Made by a program: the position numbers and the translations under genes. A stretch of DNA of 64,000 nucleotides, taken from positions 57,559-121,558 of the forward strand of contig CAKPSB010000003.1 in NCBI GenBank assembly GCA_934183155.1, read 5' to 3'. The stretch comes from an uncultured Bacilli bacterium. Lineage in GTDB: Bacteria; Bacillota_I; Bacilli_A; RF39; UBA660. Positions 8,372 through 15,954 of the stretch are shown here, one piece after another. How positions within the stretch are numbered: the stretch's first letter is position 1; each line of letters opens with the position of its first letter. Under the pieces are notes generated by a model. That model was given only the letters and a program-made list of their open reading frames with translations, did not search any database and had not been told where the DNA came from.

Positions 8372-8773
8372 TTAAAAAACAAACAATCCCATAATCTTAG
8401 GCAAAAAAATTATAAGTCCTATAACCAATGCTGTAAAACCAAACACTAAAACTGCTCCAGCGGCCGTATCCTTAGCTATTTTTGCAAGCGGATTAATTTG
8501 ATTAGTAATCAAATCAATAGTTGCCTCTATACTTGTATTAATAAGTTCCGTTGCAATAACAAGTCCAATACTTAAAAATATAGCTACCCACTCTAAAGAC
8601 GATAATTTAAAATAAATTCCAAATATAATAACCAATATAGTTGCTAAAGTATGAACTAAAATATTTTGTTCATATTTAAAAGCATATTTTAAACCATCAA
8701 AAGCATATTTAAAACTTTTAAACAATCTTTTAAATCCTCTTTGCTTAAGTTTATCTCGTGAGACCATAGTCAT
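8372..8773 (-). CDS. dgkA: Undecaprenol/diacylglycerol kinase family protein
   Basis: This 133-residue three-helix membrane kinase belongs to the DagK family. In Gram-positive bacteria the family mainly phosphorylates undecaprenol, returning it to the lipid-carrier pool. The catalytic segment ELINTSIEATIDLI is intact. A basic N-terminus precedes the helices, and the C-terminal extension is hydrophobic. The gene overlaps ybeY by 23 nt, and AGGAG lies before its ATG. Its substrate preference is taken from the family, not from the sequence. Confidence 0.9.
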   Translation of the reverse strand: MTMVSRDKLKQRGFKRLFKSFKYAFDGLKYAFKYEQNILVHTLATILVIIFGIYFKLSSLEWVAIFLSIGLVIATELINTSIEATIDLITNQINPLAKIAKDTAAGAVLVFGFTALVIGLIIFLPKIMGLFVF

Positions 8774-9197
8774 TTAAAATCAACTCCTGTTTTGAAAACA
8801 TTATTTTTTCTTCCTCTTTTGTCATATGATCATAACCAAGTAAATGAAGCAACCCATGAATAGTTAAAAAACCCATTTCCCTTTTTAAACTATGTCCATA
8901 TTCCTTAGCTTGCATCTCCATCCTTGGAACACATATATAAATATCTCCAAGTAATCTGCCAAATTCAAAATGAATATTATCATCACCATCTTCTAAGGCA
9001 AAACTTATAACATCAGTAACTCTATCAATACCACGATAGTTTTTGTTAATCTCCTGAATCGTATTTTCATCAACAAATATAACATTAAAATTAACCTTTT
9101 CTAAATGCTCATGCTTTAAAGCAAACTCAATTATTTTCTTTTCTTCTTCTAAATCTAACTGCTTATCAGTTTCATTAAACACCTCAAAATTATTCAT
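8751..9197 (-). CDS. ybeY: Endoribonuclease YbeY
   Basis: YbeY is a metal-dependent RNase used in 16S rRNA maturation and ribosome quality control. The zinc site HGLLHLLGYDH (three His) and the preceding RGIDRVTDVISF motif are complete. At 148 residues the length is standard. It overlaps dgkA downstream and touches the VanZ-like gene upstream. phoH, the usual upstream neighbour, is not present. Confidence 0.95.
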   Translation of the reverse strand: MNNFEVFNETDKQLDLEEEKKIIEFALKHEHLEKVNFNVIFVDENTIQEINKNYRGIDRVTDVISFALEDGDDNIHFEFGRLLGDIYICVPRMEMQAKEYGHSLKREMGFLTIHGLLHLLGYDHMTKEEEKIMFSKQELILNDYGLTR

Positions 9198-9808
9198 TAA
9201 ACTCCTACTCCTATTAAATTAAACATATAAAGTGCCATAATAGCAACCACTAACAAAATCATTATATTATAAACTATTGGATTTTTCAATATAGACGGTA
9301 AATGTTCATTAATAACATTTAAAAATTTATAAATATAAAATCCAAATAATCCCCCAATAACATTTAAAATAATATCATCAATATCAAATATTCTTCCTAT
9401 TAAAAGCTGTATAACCTCAACCGACACCGAAACAAGTAATACCATAAAAAAAGCTGAAATTGGTTTTTTTAAATTTAAATAATATGAAACAAAATAACCA
9501 TATGGCATAAATAAAATAATATTTCCCAAAACATTTTTTATAAATAATCTACTACCTAAATTATATCTAAAAATCTCTTTAAATGGAACAAAATTAGAAG
9601 AAGAATATCCAACATCCTGAAAAGTTACAACATAAAACAAACACAAAACATATATAATAAAAACTAAAGCTAAAAATTCTTTATAAAATACTATTTTTTC
9701 TTTATTTTTAATCAAATAAACTATCCTCATACTTATAACAATAACCGCACTAATTAAAATTGTTGGCCAAACTTCTCCAAAAATCTTTAATAAACTTTGT
9801 CTAATCAT
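9197..9808 (-). CDS. VanZ-like membrane protein
   Basis: This 203-residue protein has about five membrane helices and the VanZ-like core: NFVPFKEI, NVLGNIILFMPYG, then VEVIQLLIGRIFDIDDIILNVIGG. Members occur widely in firmicutes; VanZ itself gives low-level teicoplanin resistance, but most relatives have no known function. It sits between yqfD (6 nt upstream) and ybeY (shared base). Nothing else here points to glycopeptide resistance. Confidence 0.85.
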   Translation of the reverse strand: MIRQSLLKIFGEVWPTILISAVIVISMRIVYLIKNKEKIVFYKEFLALVFIIYVLCLFYVVTFQDVGYSSSNFVPFKEIFRYNLGSRLFIKNVLGNIILFMPYGYFVSYYLNLKKPISAFFMVLLVSVSVEVIQLLIGRIFDIDDIILNVIGGLFGFYIYKFLNVINEHLPSILKNPIVYNIMILLVVAIMALYMFNLIGVGV

Positions 9809-9814
9809 ACATAA

Positions 9815-10960
9815 TCACCTAATTTCTTGATAATCAGTAATGTCTTCATATATGGCAAAAAACATCTCTACCTCTACTATACTCTTCTTTACCTTAGTTT
9901 TCAAATACTTACTTCGGATAATATACTCATCTTTTTTTAATTTAGCCTTCATCTGCTTTATAGATTCCTTTTTAGCATACCCCAAAACTTCATCAAAAGT
10001 TAAAATTTGATTTATATATTTAACCTCTTTTTGATTTTGTCTAACAAATTCTAAAGGAATATTAGGATGCTTTAAAATAACTTTCTCCTTTATTTTTTTA
10101 TTTTTATATCTATCAAATGTTAATTCAAAATAATGATTTAAAAACTTAATAGCATAAACATTTTTTTCATTTCCTGTTTCTTTAACCGCCTGATAATAAA
10201 GTGGATAATCTATCTTTGTAACATACCAAACTTCTGCATAAACCTTTCCATTTGCCCTTACCCTACCAGTAACCTTATTATTAAAAATAAGCTCACCATT
10301 TATAATCAAATCCCCTTTCTTAACATAATCATCCATATCCTTAACAATATCACCATCTTCAGCTATCACTTTTTTTATAACCCCAGATTTTTTAGCAATT
10401 ATATTTCGTAAAGTTGTATCATCTTTTTCTTTTTCAACATGTCGTTCTTGTACTTTAACAACATACTTAGTACCATTACTTTCTATTTCTAACCATTCAA
10501 TTTTATCAGGATATTTACTTAATATTTTTTCTTTTATTTTAGAAATTTGTTTATAATTTTTTTTAAAAGCATACTTTTTTATACCATTGTTTTTTAATTC
10601 CCTATAAACAAGATTCCTAAGGCCTCTATTTGAATGAACAATTTCAATACTAAAAATAATGTTTGTTAAAAAAAACAAACTTAAAAAAGATATAAATAAC
10701 ACAATAATAAGATGTCTACTCTTTCTTAATTTTTTTTCTACTTTAACAAATCCAAAAACATCTATTTCCGTCACTTCATATATACTTTTAATTTTTAAAA
10801 GTTTTTGATAATCTTTTTTATAAATGATAATATTTGCTTCATTTGAATTTTTATATTTTAATGATAAAATATCTATTTTATTAGTCCTTAATTTTTTTAT
10901 AAATCTATTTATGTTTTTACCATTAATTTTTAAAGATATTTTACTTATTAAGATATTCAT
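9815..10960 (-). CDS. yqfD: Sporulation protein YqfD
   Basis: This 381-residue protein has a cytosolic N-terminal domain of about 90 residues, one membrane helix (about 85-108), and a large outer domain with RGLRNLVYRELKNNGI and the barrel-like GDIVKDMDDYVKKGDLII stretch. That architecture is YqfD, a mother-cell protein of the sigma-E regulon needed for efficient sporulation in Bacillus and Clostridium. The start overlaps the yqfC stop (ATGA). Finding the pair next to ybeY-dgkA-era matches the Bacillus order, minus phoH. Confidence 0.88.
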   Translation of the reverse strand: MNILISKISLKINGKNINRFIKKLRTNKIDILSLKYKNSNEANIIIYKKDYQKLLKIKSIYEVTEIDVFGFVKVEKKLRKSRHLIIVLFISFLSLFFLTNIIFSIEIVHSNRGLRNLVYRELKNNGIKKYAFKKNYKQISKIKEKILSKYPDKIEWLEIESNGTKYVVKVQERHVEKEKDDTTLRNIIAKKSGVIKKVIAEDGDIVKDMDDYVKKGDLIINGELIFNNKVTGRVRANGKVYAEVWYVTKIDYPLYYQAVKETGNEKNVYAIKFLNHYFELTFDRYKNKKIKEKVILKHPNIPLEFVRQNQKEVKYINQILTFDEVLGYAKKESIKQMKAKLKKDEYIIRSKYLKTKVKKSIVEVEMFFAIYEDITDYQEIR

Positions 10961-11190
10961 TTAAATTCAATCCCATTTACTTTACCAAAAATAAGCATTT
11001 CATCTTCTAATAATTTAGATATTACTAACTCCTCACCTTTTATAATAACAATTTTTTCTTTATTTCTTATTATAATTTTATTATCATCAAAATGATCAAT
11101 TTCATCATAATTAACAATATCAACTTTTTTATCAAATATAATCATTTTAAAATCATTTTCTAATATATAATTTTTTAAATTAGTAAACAC
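10957..11190 (-). CDS. yqfC: Sporulation protein YqfC (YabP/YqfC family)
   Basis: This is a small soluble protein of about 77 residues with a YabP/YqfC-like all-beta pattern (DFKMIIFDKKVDIVNYDEI) and the tail GEELVISKLLEDEMLIFGKV. It is paired with yqfD through a four-nt overlap. The GTG at 11190 is preferred as start because GGGTGAT lies nine nt upstream. A GTG at 11199 also opens the frame but would sit inside that ribosome site. The ribosome site is buried in the 12-bp inverted repeat at 11193-11222. Confidence 0.75.
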   Translation of the reverse strand: MFTNLKNYILENDFKMIIFDKKVDIVNYDEIDHFDDNKIIIRNKEKIVIIKGEELVISKLLEDEMLIFGKVNGIEFK

Positions 11191-11192
11191 AA

Positions 11193-11222
11193 ATATCACC
11201 CATATAATTTTATGGGTGATAT
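11193..11222 (-). promoter_or_regulatory. Hairpin covering the yqfC ribosome site
   Basis: Perfect inverted repeat with arms ATATCACCCATA and TATGGGTGATAT and a six-nt loop. The 3' arm on the yqfC transcript contains GGGTGAT, the likely Shine-Dalgarno. No T run follows, so this is not a standard terminator. Confidence 0.55.
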
Positions 11223-11326
11223 CCTTTAAATATTAAACTAATTTAATAGTTTCATCATAGATATGATATTTATACATTATTTGCATCACCATTTAAATTT
11301 TAAAATAATTCAAACAAAAAAAATGT

Positions 11327-11351
11327 CAAAAAAAATTAGGATATCCTAATT
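11327..11351 (-). terminator. Terminator of the SPFH/NfeD operon
   Basis: 18-bp perfect palindrome AATTAGGATATCCTAATT with T runs on both sides. It overlaps the stop codon of the SPFH gene. Confidence 0.7.
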
Positions 11352-12231
11352 ATTTTTTTAACATTTCTGAAATAGTTGTTCCTAATGTCGCTACATCCTG
11401 TAAATTAGAAGGAACAATAATCTTTGTTGCTTGTCCATTAGCCATTTGACCTAAAGCTTCAAAACTCTTTAAAGTTAAAACCGAACTGTCAGCCCCAGCC
11501 TCTTTCAAATTCTTTATAGCCTCCGCCTCAGCCTGACTTTTTTTAATTATAGCCGCGGCTTCACCTTCAGCTTCCTTAATTTGAGCTTCTTTACTAGCTT
11601 CAGCTTCTAATATTAAACTTTCTTTTTTACCTTCTGCAATCAAAACACTAGACTTTTTTTCACCTTCAGCTTGTAATATTTTTTCTCTTCGTTCTCTTTC
11701 AGCTCGCATTTGTTTTTCCATAGCTTCTTGTATATCTCTAGGTGGTAAAATATTCTTTACCTCAACCCTATTGATTTTAATTCCCCAAGGATCTGTTGCC
11801 TCATCCAAAATAGAACGCATTTTAGAATTAATAATATCCCTAGAAGTCAATGTCTGATCAAGCTCTAACTCCCCAATAATATTACGTAAAGTAGTTGCTG
11901 TTAAATTTTCAATTGCATTAATTGGATTTTCAACACCATAGGTATACAATTTAGGATCAGTTACTTGAAAATAAACAACTGTATCAATTTGCATAGTAAC
12001 ATTATCTTTAGTAATAACTGGCTGTGGAGCAAAATCCTTAACTTTTTCTTTTAAACTAATAACAGCCGCTACCCTATCAATAAATGGAATTTTAAAATGA
12101 AGTCCATTACTCCATGTCATATAATAAGAACCTAATCTTTCAATAATATAACACTCAGATTGTGGTACAACCTTAATACTAGGAATAAAAACAATTAAAA
12201 CAATAACTAAAATAGCAATCAAAATATGCAT
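11350..12231 (-). CDS. SPFH/Band-7 membrane protein (QmcA/paraslipin-like)
   Basis: This 293-residue protein has one N-terminal membrane helix and an SPFH domain (about 25-180; VPQSECYIIERLG, VYFQVTDPKLYTYGVENP). A long Ala/Glu/Lys-rich coiled coil follows (about 180-250), then a short hydrophobic tail. SPFH proteins form large ring or cage oligomers on the membrane and act with NfeD partners and proteases. The ATG at 12231 shares one base with the nfeD stop and has AAAGGA six nt upstream; a TTG one codon earlier is less likely. The coupled nfeD-SPFH order supports a complex. Confidence 0.9.
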   Translation of the reverse strand: MHILIAILVIVLIVFIPSIKVVPQSECYIIERLGSYYMTWSNGLHFKIPFIDRVAAVISLKEKVKDFAPQPVITKDNVTMQIDTVVYFQVTDPKLYTYGVENPINAIENLTATTLRNIIGELELDQTLTSRDIINSKMRSILDEATDPWGIKINRVEVKNILPPRDIQEAMEKQMRAERERREKILQAEGEKKSSVLIAEGKKESLILEAEASKEAQIKEAEGEAAAIIKKSQAEAEAIKNLKEAGADSSVLTLKSFEALGQMANGQATKIIVPSNLQDVATLGTTISEMLKK

Positions 12232-12656
12232 CAATCATCAATCCTTTCAACCTTAATCTTTACACCTTTTATTTCAAGAACTTTTACAATACTATCAACA
12301 TTAATATTTTTATCAGCAAACGCCGTCCACTTTTTACCATCGACTTTTACCTCACCATCGAAATTCTTTCCAATCTTTTCTGTTACAACACCATTCATAC
12401 CAATAATACGATCAGCATTAGTTTTTTCTTTGTGAACTTTTATTAATTTAGTTAATAAAGGTCTTGTTGTAATAAATAAAAATACACCTAAAATAACAAA
12501 AACACCAAATTGAATAAAATAATTATCAATAAAAGTTGAAATAATCAGTGCAACCAAACCACTAATAACAAACCAAATAGTAGTTAAACTAACTGTAGCT
12601 AGTTCAATTAAAATTAAAATAACAATTGTTAAAAGCCACACTAAACATTGTGACAT
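12231..12656 (-). CDS. NfeD-like membrane protein
   Basis: This 141-residue protein has three to four hydrophobic helices in the first 75 residues and a C-terminal OB-fold (about 85-141; GMNGVVTEKIGKNFDGEVKVDGKKW), the hallmark of NfeD1b-type short NfeD proteins. There is no ClpP-like protease domain. It is paired with an SPFH protein by a one-base overlap, as is usual for the family. A good GGAGGCG site precedes the ATG. Confidence 0.9.
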   Translation of the reverse strand: MSQCLVWLLTIVILILIELATVSLTTIWFVISGLVALIISTFIDNYFIQFGVFVILGVFLFITTRPLLTKLIKVHKEKTNADRIIGMNGVVTEKIGKNFDGEVKVDGKKWTAFADKNINVDSIVKVLEIKGVKIKVERIDD

Positions 12657-12721
12657 AATATCGCCTCCAACCTAATAAAATTATATCACATTTTTAAAAA
12701 TAAAAGTACCTCAAAGGTACC

Positions 12722-14446
12722 TTATCTTATTTTAACAGTTGGTTTTTGTTCTACAGCAGCTGATTGATTATCTACATAATTATCAAATGCAGCATATAAT
12801 TCCTTTTGTCTTTCAGCAAACTGTTCAGGTGTAAGTTCGGCTTTTCTATCATTTAAAGCGGCCTCTTGCCTAACCCAATAATCCTTATCGTCATCAAACT
12901 TACCTATTGGTGAATCATTTTTAGTATCTTTTGCTTGAGAAGAAAAATCAGTACTGTTAATTTCACTAACAAGTTCGTCATCTTTCTCATTAGTCTCTTC
13001 ATTTGGAGTGTCAAAGATATTTGTTGAAACTTCTACTTTTGGCTCAGAAATAGGTTCTTTTTTCAAATGCTTAGGGCCTTTTTCAGCAGCGGCTTTAACT
13101 TCTACTTTTTCACCATCATCCATAAGGGCTTTTTCAGCTTCTGCTTTAGCATAAGCAATAGCAGCTTTTTCTAATTCATCATCACCTTGAAGATTTGACA
13201 AATTTTCCATGGTTTGTTTTTTTGCATCATAACGTTCATTTATATTTTCACATTTCTTTTTAGCTTCTTCAATAGCTGAATCAATAGCTGGAATACCTCC
13301 AAGTAATTTACAACTTTCTTCAATCTTAGCTAAAGCGTCGGCTTGTGCTTTAAATAAACTATCTTGTCTTCTGACATTAGCTCTTAAATCATTTCTTTGA
13401 TTAGTAAGTGTATTAATTTTATTTTCTTGCTTTTTAATTTCAGCATCTAAAGCGTCTTTCAAAGCAATATCTTTATCTTCAAGTTCCTTTTTATGTTCAG
13501 TTTCTTTTAAAGCAATCTCTTTAGCTTTAACTTGCTCATCACGTTTTGCCGTAAATGCTGTTTCACTTAACATAGTTCTAAATTTATATTTGCTAGGGCT
13601 TATACTTTCAGCATAGTTATCTATAACCATTTTATAATTATCAGTGCCTAATTTTTTACCCAAGTTTTCAAGATTAGCATTCCATAAATAAGCTTTTTTA
13701 TATGCCAAATAATTTTCAAATATAGTTAAATCACCTAAAGCAAATTTAGTAAGCTTTTCAGATTTACCAGTCTCTTCTGCTTTCTTTTTAGCAGCACGGT
13801 CTACTACTGTAGCAAATCTTTCCATTTGTGCTGCTTTTTCATTATCATTATGTGAAATGGCAGTAGTTTTTTCATTATCTTGGTTCTTTTTTAACGCCGC
13901 CGTCAAATCTATATGTTCTGGTTCAACTGGAACAACATTTTCATTTATAGAAGTGCCAGGATTTACAAAAGCCTTAAGTTCACCGTTTTCTTCTTTTAGT
14001 TCTATTTTAGGCTCAGAATTTTGCCTGTTAGTAACCTTTTGAGGCTTAAATTCATCTTCCGCATCCTTTAATGTGCTATAAATTTCTTTAAACCTTTTTT
14101 CAAAATCCTCTTTCATATCTGTTGAAACATTAGATAAATCTTTCATAGAACTGTATAACTCGTTAGCATTTTTACGTAAAGACTTATATTCATCTTCTAA
14201 TGCTTTTTTGTCAATAGAAGTTTTAAAGGTTTCCGCAAAATCACTAGCCTTCTTTTCCATATCAGTTATTTTTTTCTCAAAAGCACCATATTCTTTTTCC
14301 ATAACTATTATATCTTTAAAGCTAATACCATCTTTAAAATGTGCTATCACACCTCTTTTTACCTTTTTAAAAAATGACTTTATAATAGATTTTTGCTTCG
14401 TAGAAATCTTTACAGGATTATCACCTAATCTAACTATTTCTTTCAT
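12722..14446 (-). CDS. Large coiled-coil protein of unknown function (574 aa)
   Basis: No known family is recognized. The protein is highly charged and mostly helical, with no signal peptide or membrane segment. Probable coiled coils are at about 55-130 (EKEYGAFEKKITDMEKKASD) and about 290-400 (an ALKETEHKKELEDKDIALK heptad-like stretch). An acidic, low-complexity region rich in Lys, Glu and Ala fills the last 150 residues. The basic start (KQKSIIKSFFKKVKRG) could contact membrane or nucleic acid. GGAGTGATTTAG precedes the ATG, and the gene starts five nt after the DUF1292-like gene. It may be a structural or scaffold protein; that is a guess. Confidence 0.75.
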   Translation of the reverse strand: MKEIVRLGDNPVKISTKQKSIIKSFFKKVKRGVIAHFKDGISFKDIIVMEKEYGAFEKKITDMEKKASDFAETFKTSIDKKALEDEYKSLRKNANELYSSMKDLSNVSTDMKEDFEKRFKEIYSTLKDAEDEFKPQKVTNRQNSEPKIELKEENGELKAFVNPGTSINENVVPVEPEHIDLTAALKKNQDNEKTTAISHNDNEKAAQMERFATVVDRAAKKKAEETGKSEKLTKFALGDLTIFENYLAYKKAYLWNANLENLGKKLGTDNYKMVIDNYAESISPSKYKFRTMLSETAFTAKRDEQVKAKEIALKETEHKKELEDKDIALKDALDAEIKKQENKINTLTNQRNDLRANVRRQDSLFKAQADALAKIEESCKLLGGIPAIDSAIEEAKKKCENINERYDAKKQTMENLSNLQGDDELEKAAIAYAKAEAEKALMDDGEKVEVKAAAEKGPKHLKKEPISEPKVEVSTNIFDTPNEETNEKDDELVSEINSTDFSSQAKDTKNDSPIGKFDDDKDYWVRQEAALNDRKAELTPEQFAERQKELYAAFDNYVDNQSAAVEQKPTVKIR

Positions 14447-14451
14447 CTAAA

Positions 14452-14739
14452 TCACTCCTCATTTCTAATTATTTCACGCATTACTTCTTTAACTTCTTTC
14501 CATTCATTATCAGGAATTTTATCAAGTTGATAACCGTTTTTAGTTTCACTCAATGTAGAAGCATGAATTGTCTCCATATTTCTATCGTCAACTTCATCAA
14601 AAGTATATAAAATATAACTTTTTCCAGTACTTTCAAGTTCAAAACACAATAGTATTTCCGCTTCATTTACTGTCCCATCAGAATTCTTAACTTTAATTTT
14701 ATCTAAATTTTTAACATCTTCTTTTTCGAGTTTTGCCAT
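14452..14739 (-). CDS. DUF1292-family protein
   Basis: This 95-residue acidic soluble protein has the DUF1292 pattern (YrzB-like): a start with alternating strands around EAEILLCFELESTGKSYILY, then an EVDD turn and a C-terminal helix. The start at 14739 (MAKLEKED) is fixed by the AGGAGGGG site nine nt upstream; upstream in-frame ATGs lack one. Its function is unknown across the family. It is followed after five nt by the coiled-coil gene, so the pair is probably co-transcribed. Confidence 0.75.
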   Translation of the reverse strand: MAKLEKEDVKNLDKIKVKNSDGTVNEAEILLCFELESTGKSYILYTFDEVDDRNMETIHASTLSETKNGYQLDKIPDNEWKEVKEVMREIIRNEE

Positions 14740-14820
14740 GAAAACCCCTCCTATTCTATAAATAATTATAACATAAGCCACATGCTTTAGCAACCACTTT
14801 TTAACATTGAATTTACACTT

Positions 14821-15489
14821 TTAACACTTCTTTTCATCTGAACACGTCAAAAGTTGTTTCATCGCCTTTTTATATTTATTTTTAAGTTCTGCTCTTTGCT
14901 TATCATTTAAAGCTTTATAAGGATCTTTTTGTGAATCAACCGTTCCCATAATTAAATCAATAATCTTACCATTCTTAACTATCACTACAGTTGGAAAATA
15001 TAATCTTTTAATACTGTCATCATTTAATCCCTCATAAACAGAAGCCTTGTCTCCTAATTTTTTTAATAATTTATAATAATTGTTAGTACCAGCCTGTTCT
15101 ATACTTATCTTACCATCTTTTAAAGATTGAATATCACGGTCATCACGATTGTTCATATAGTATATCTTATCTATTCCAGTTTCACTAGCCGCATCAAATA
15201 AAACCGAAACCGCATTACGACACCATGGACATTCAGGAAAACCAAAATAAATAACCCCAGAAGAATTCAATATTTCAAATACTCTAGAATAATCAGCATA
15301 AATAATACTTTCTTGGTTTTTAATTTTAACATCTAAATATTTCTTACCAGTATCAGTTTGTTTACCGTTCAAACTTTCATACTCCTTTTTAAACCTATAT
15401 GCCATTGTCTCTGGTTTAAGTATCACAAAAGAAACAACGCCTATTACTAATACAACAATAAATAAAATCAATTTTTGCTTTTTGCTCAC
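14821..15489 (-). CDS. Membrane-anchored thioredoxin-fold protein
   Basis: The product has 222 residues, one N-terminal membrane helix (about 7-26) and an extracytoplasmic thioredoxin-like domain. The redox motif CPWC lies in YFGFPECPWCRNAV near residue 97. The expected cis-Pro occurs near LYFPTVVIV. Proteins of this type act as thiol-disulfide oxidoreductases or bacteriocin-transport accessory proteins. The start is a GTG at 15489, supported by GGAG seven nt upstream; the longer ATG-start frame would add residues with no ribosome site. The tail ends with two Cys (LLTCSDEKKC). Confidence 0.8.
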   Translation of the reverse strand: MSKKQKLILFIVVLVIGVVSFVILKPETMAYRFKKEYESLNGKQTDTGKKYLDVKIKNQESIIYADYSRVFEILNSSGVIYFGFPECPWCRNAVSVLFDAASETGIDKIYYMNNRDDRDIQSLKDGKISIEQAGTNNYYKLLKKLGDKASVYEGLNDDSIKRLYFPTVVIVKNGKIIDLIMGTVDSQKDPYKALNDKQRAELKNKYKKAMKQLLTCSDEKKC

Positions 15490-15587
15490 ACCTATCACTC
15501 CATCCACATATAATAACAAAATAATTATAAAACAGCATTCTAACCATGTCAATAAAAAAAACCGTATAAACGGTTCAATAAACTAAA

Positions 15588-15678
15588 TGGCGGAGTAGAA
15601 GGGATTTGAACCCTTGCGCCAGTTACCCGACCTACACCCTTAGCAGGGGCGCCTCTTCAACCTCTTGAGTACTACTCC
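15588..15678 (-). tRNA. tRNA-Ser (anticodon GCT)
   Basis: Class II tRNA of 91 nt with a long variable arm, acceptor stem GGAGTAG/CTACTCC, discriminator G and an encoded CCA. The anticodon loop CTGCTAA gives GCT, reading AGC and AGU. Confidence 0.94.
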
Positions 15679-15747
15679 AAAGTTACGAATATAATTTTAC
15701 ATTAAATATTTTTGTATGTCAATAGTCTTACAAAAGGAAAATTTCAT

Positions 15748-15772
15748 AAAAAAGAAAGCTTTTAACTTTCTT
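15748..15772 (-). terminator. Terminator after the small Cys-rich gene
   Basis: AAGAAAG/CTTTCTT hairpin with T-rich 3' side on the minus strand. It begins at the stop codon of the 41-aa gene and probably also ends the aspS operon. Confidence 0.65.
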
Positions 15773-15896
15773 ACCTTATTTTACCATCTTTGCAACATTC
15801 TTCAAAACAATCTTTAGGGGCCATAGACTCCTTTTTAATAGTCTTTTGAAGTAAATCATTACCCTTTTGTTTATGGTTTTTATTTTTTAAATTCAT
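15771..15896 (-). CDS. 41-aa Cys-containing small protein
   Basis: This short gene begins MNLKNKNHKQKGN and ends APKDCFEECCKDGKIR. Three clustered Cys (C-x3-CC) near the C-terminus and a basic, Asn/Lys-rich start are the visible features. GGAGTAGCAT precedes the ATG, and a terminator overlaps its stop, which together support a real gene. It lies 58 nt after aspS and could be the last gene of that operon or separate. No family is recognized; metal binding is possible but unproven. Confidence 0.6.
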   Translation of the reverse strand: MNLKNKNHKQKGNDLLQKTIKKESMAPKDCFEECCKDGKIR

Positions 15897-15954
15897 ATGC
15901 TACTCCTTTCCTTTAATATTATTTACCATATAAAAAAAGAAATACTAAAAAGTA

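Noticed and set aside
9197..9808. VanZ-like gene as a sign of a glycopeptide-resistance cluster
   Set aside because: No vanHAX, vanRS or vanY-type genes are nearby, and VanZ-like proteins are common in firmicutes without resistance.
11240..11300. 17-codon frame upstream of yqfC
   Set aside because: The ribosome site is poor, and nothing separates it from chance; it was not annotated.
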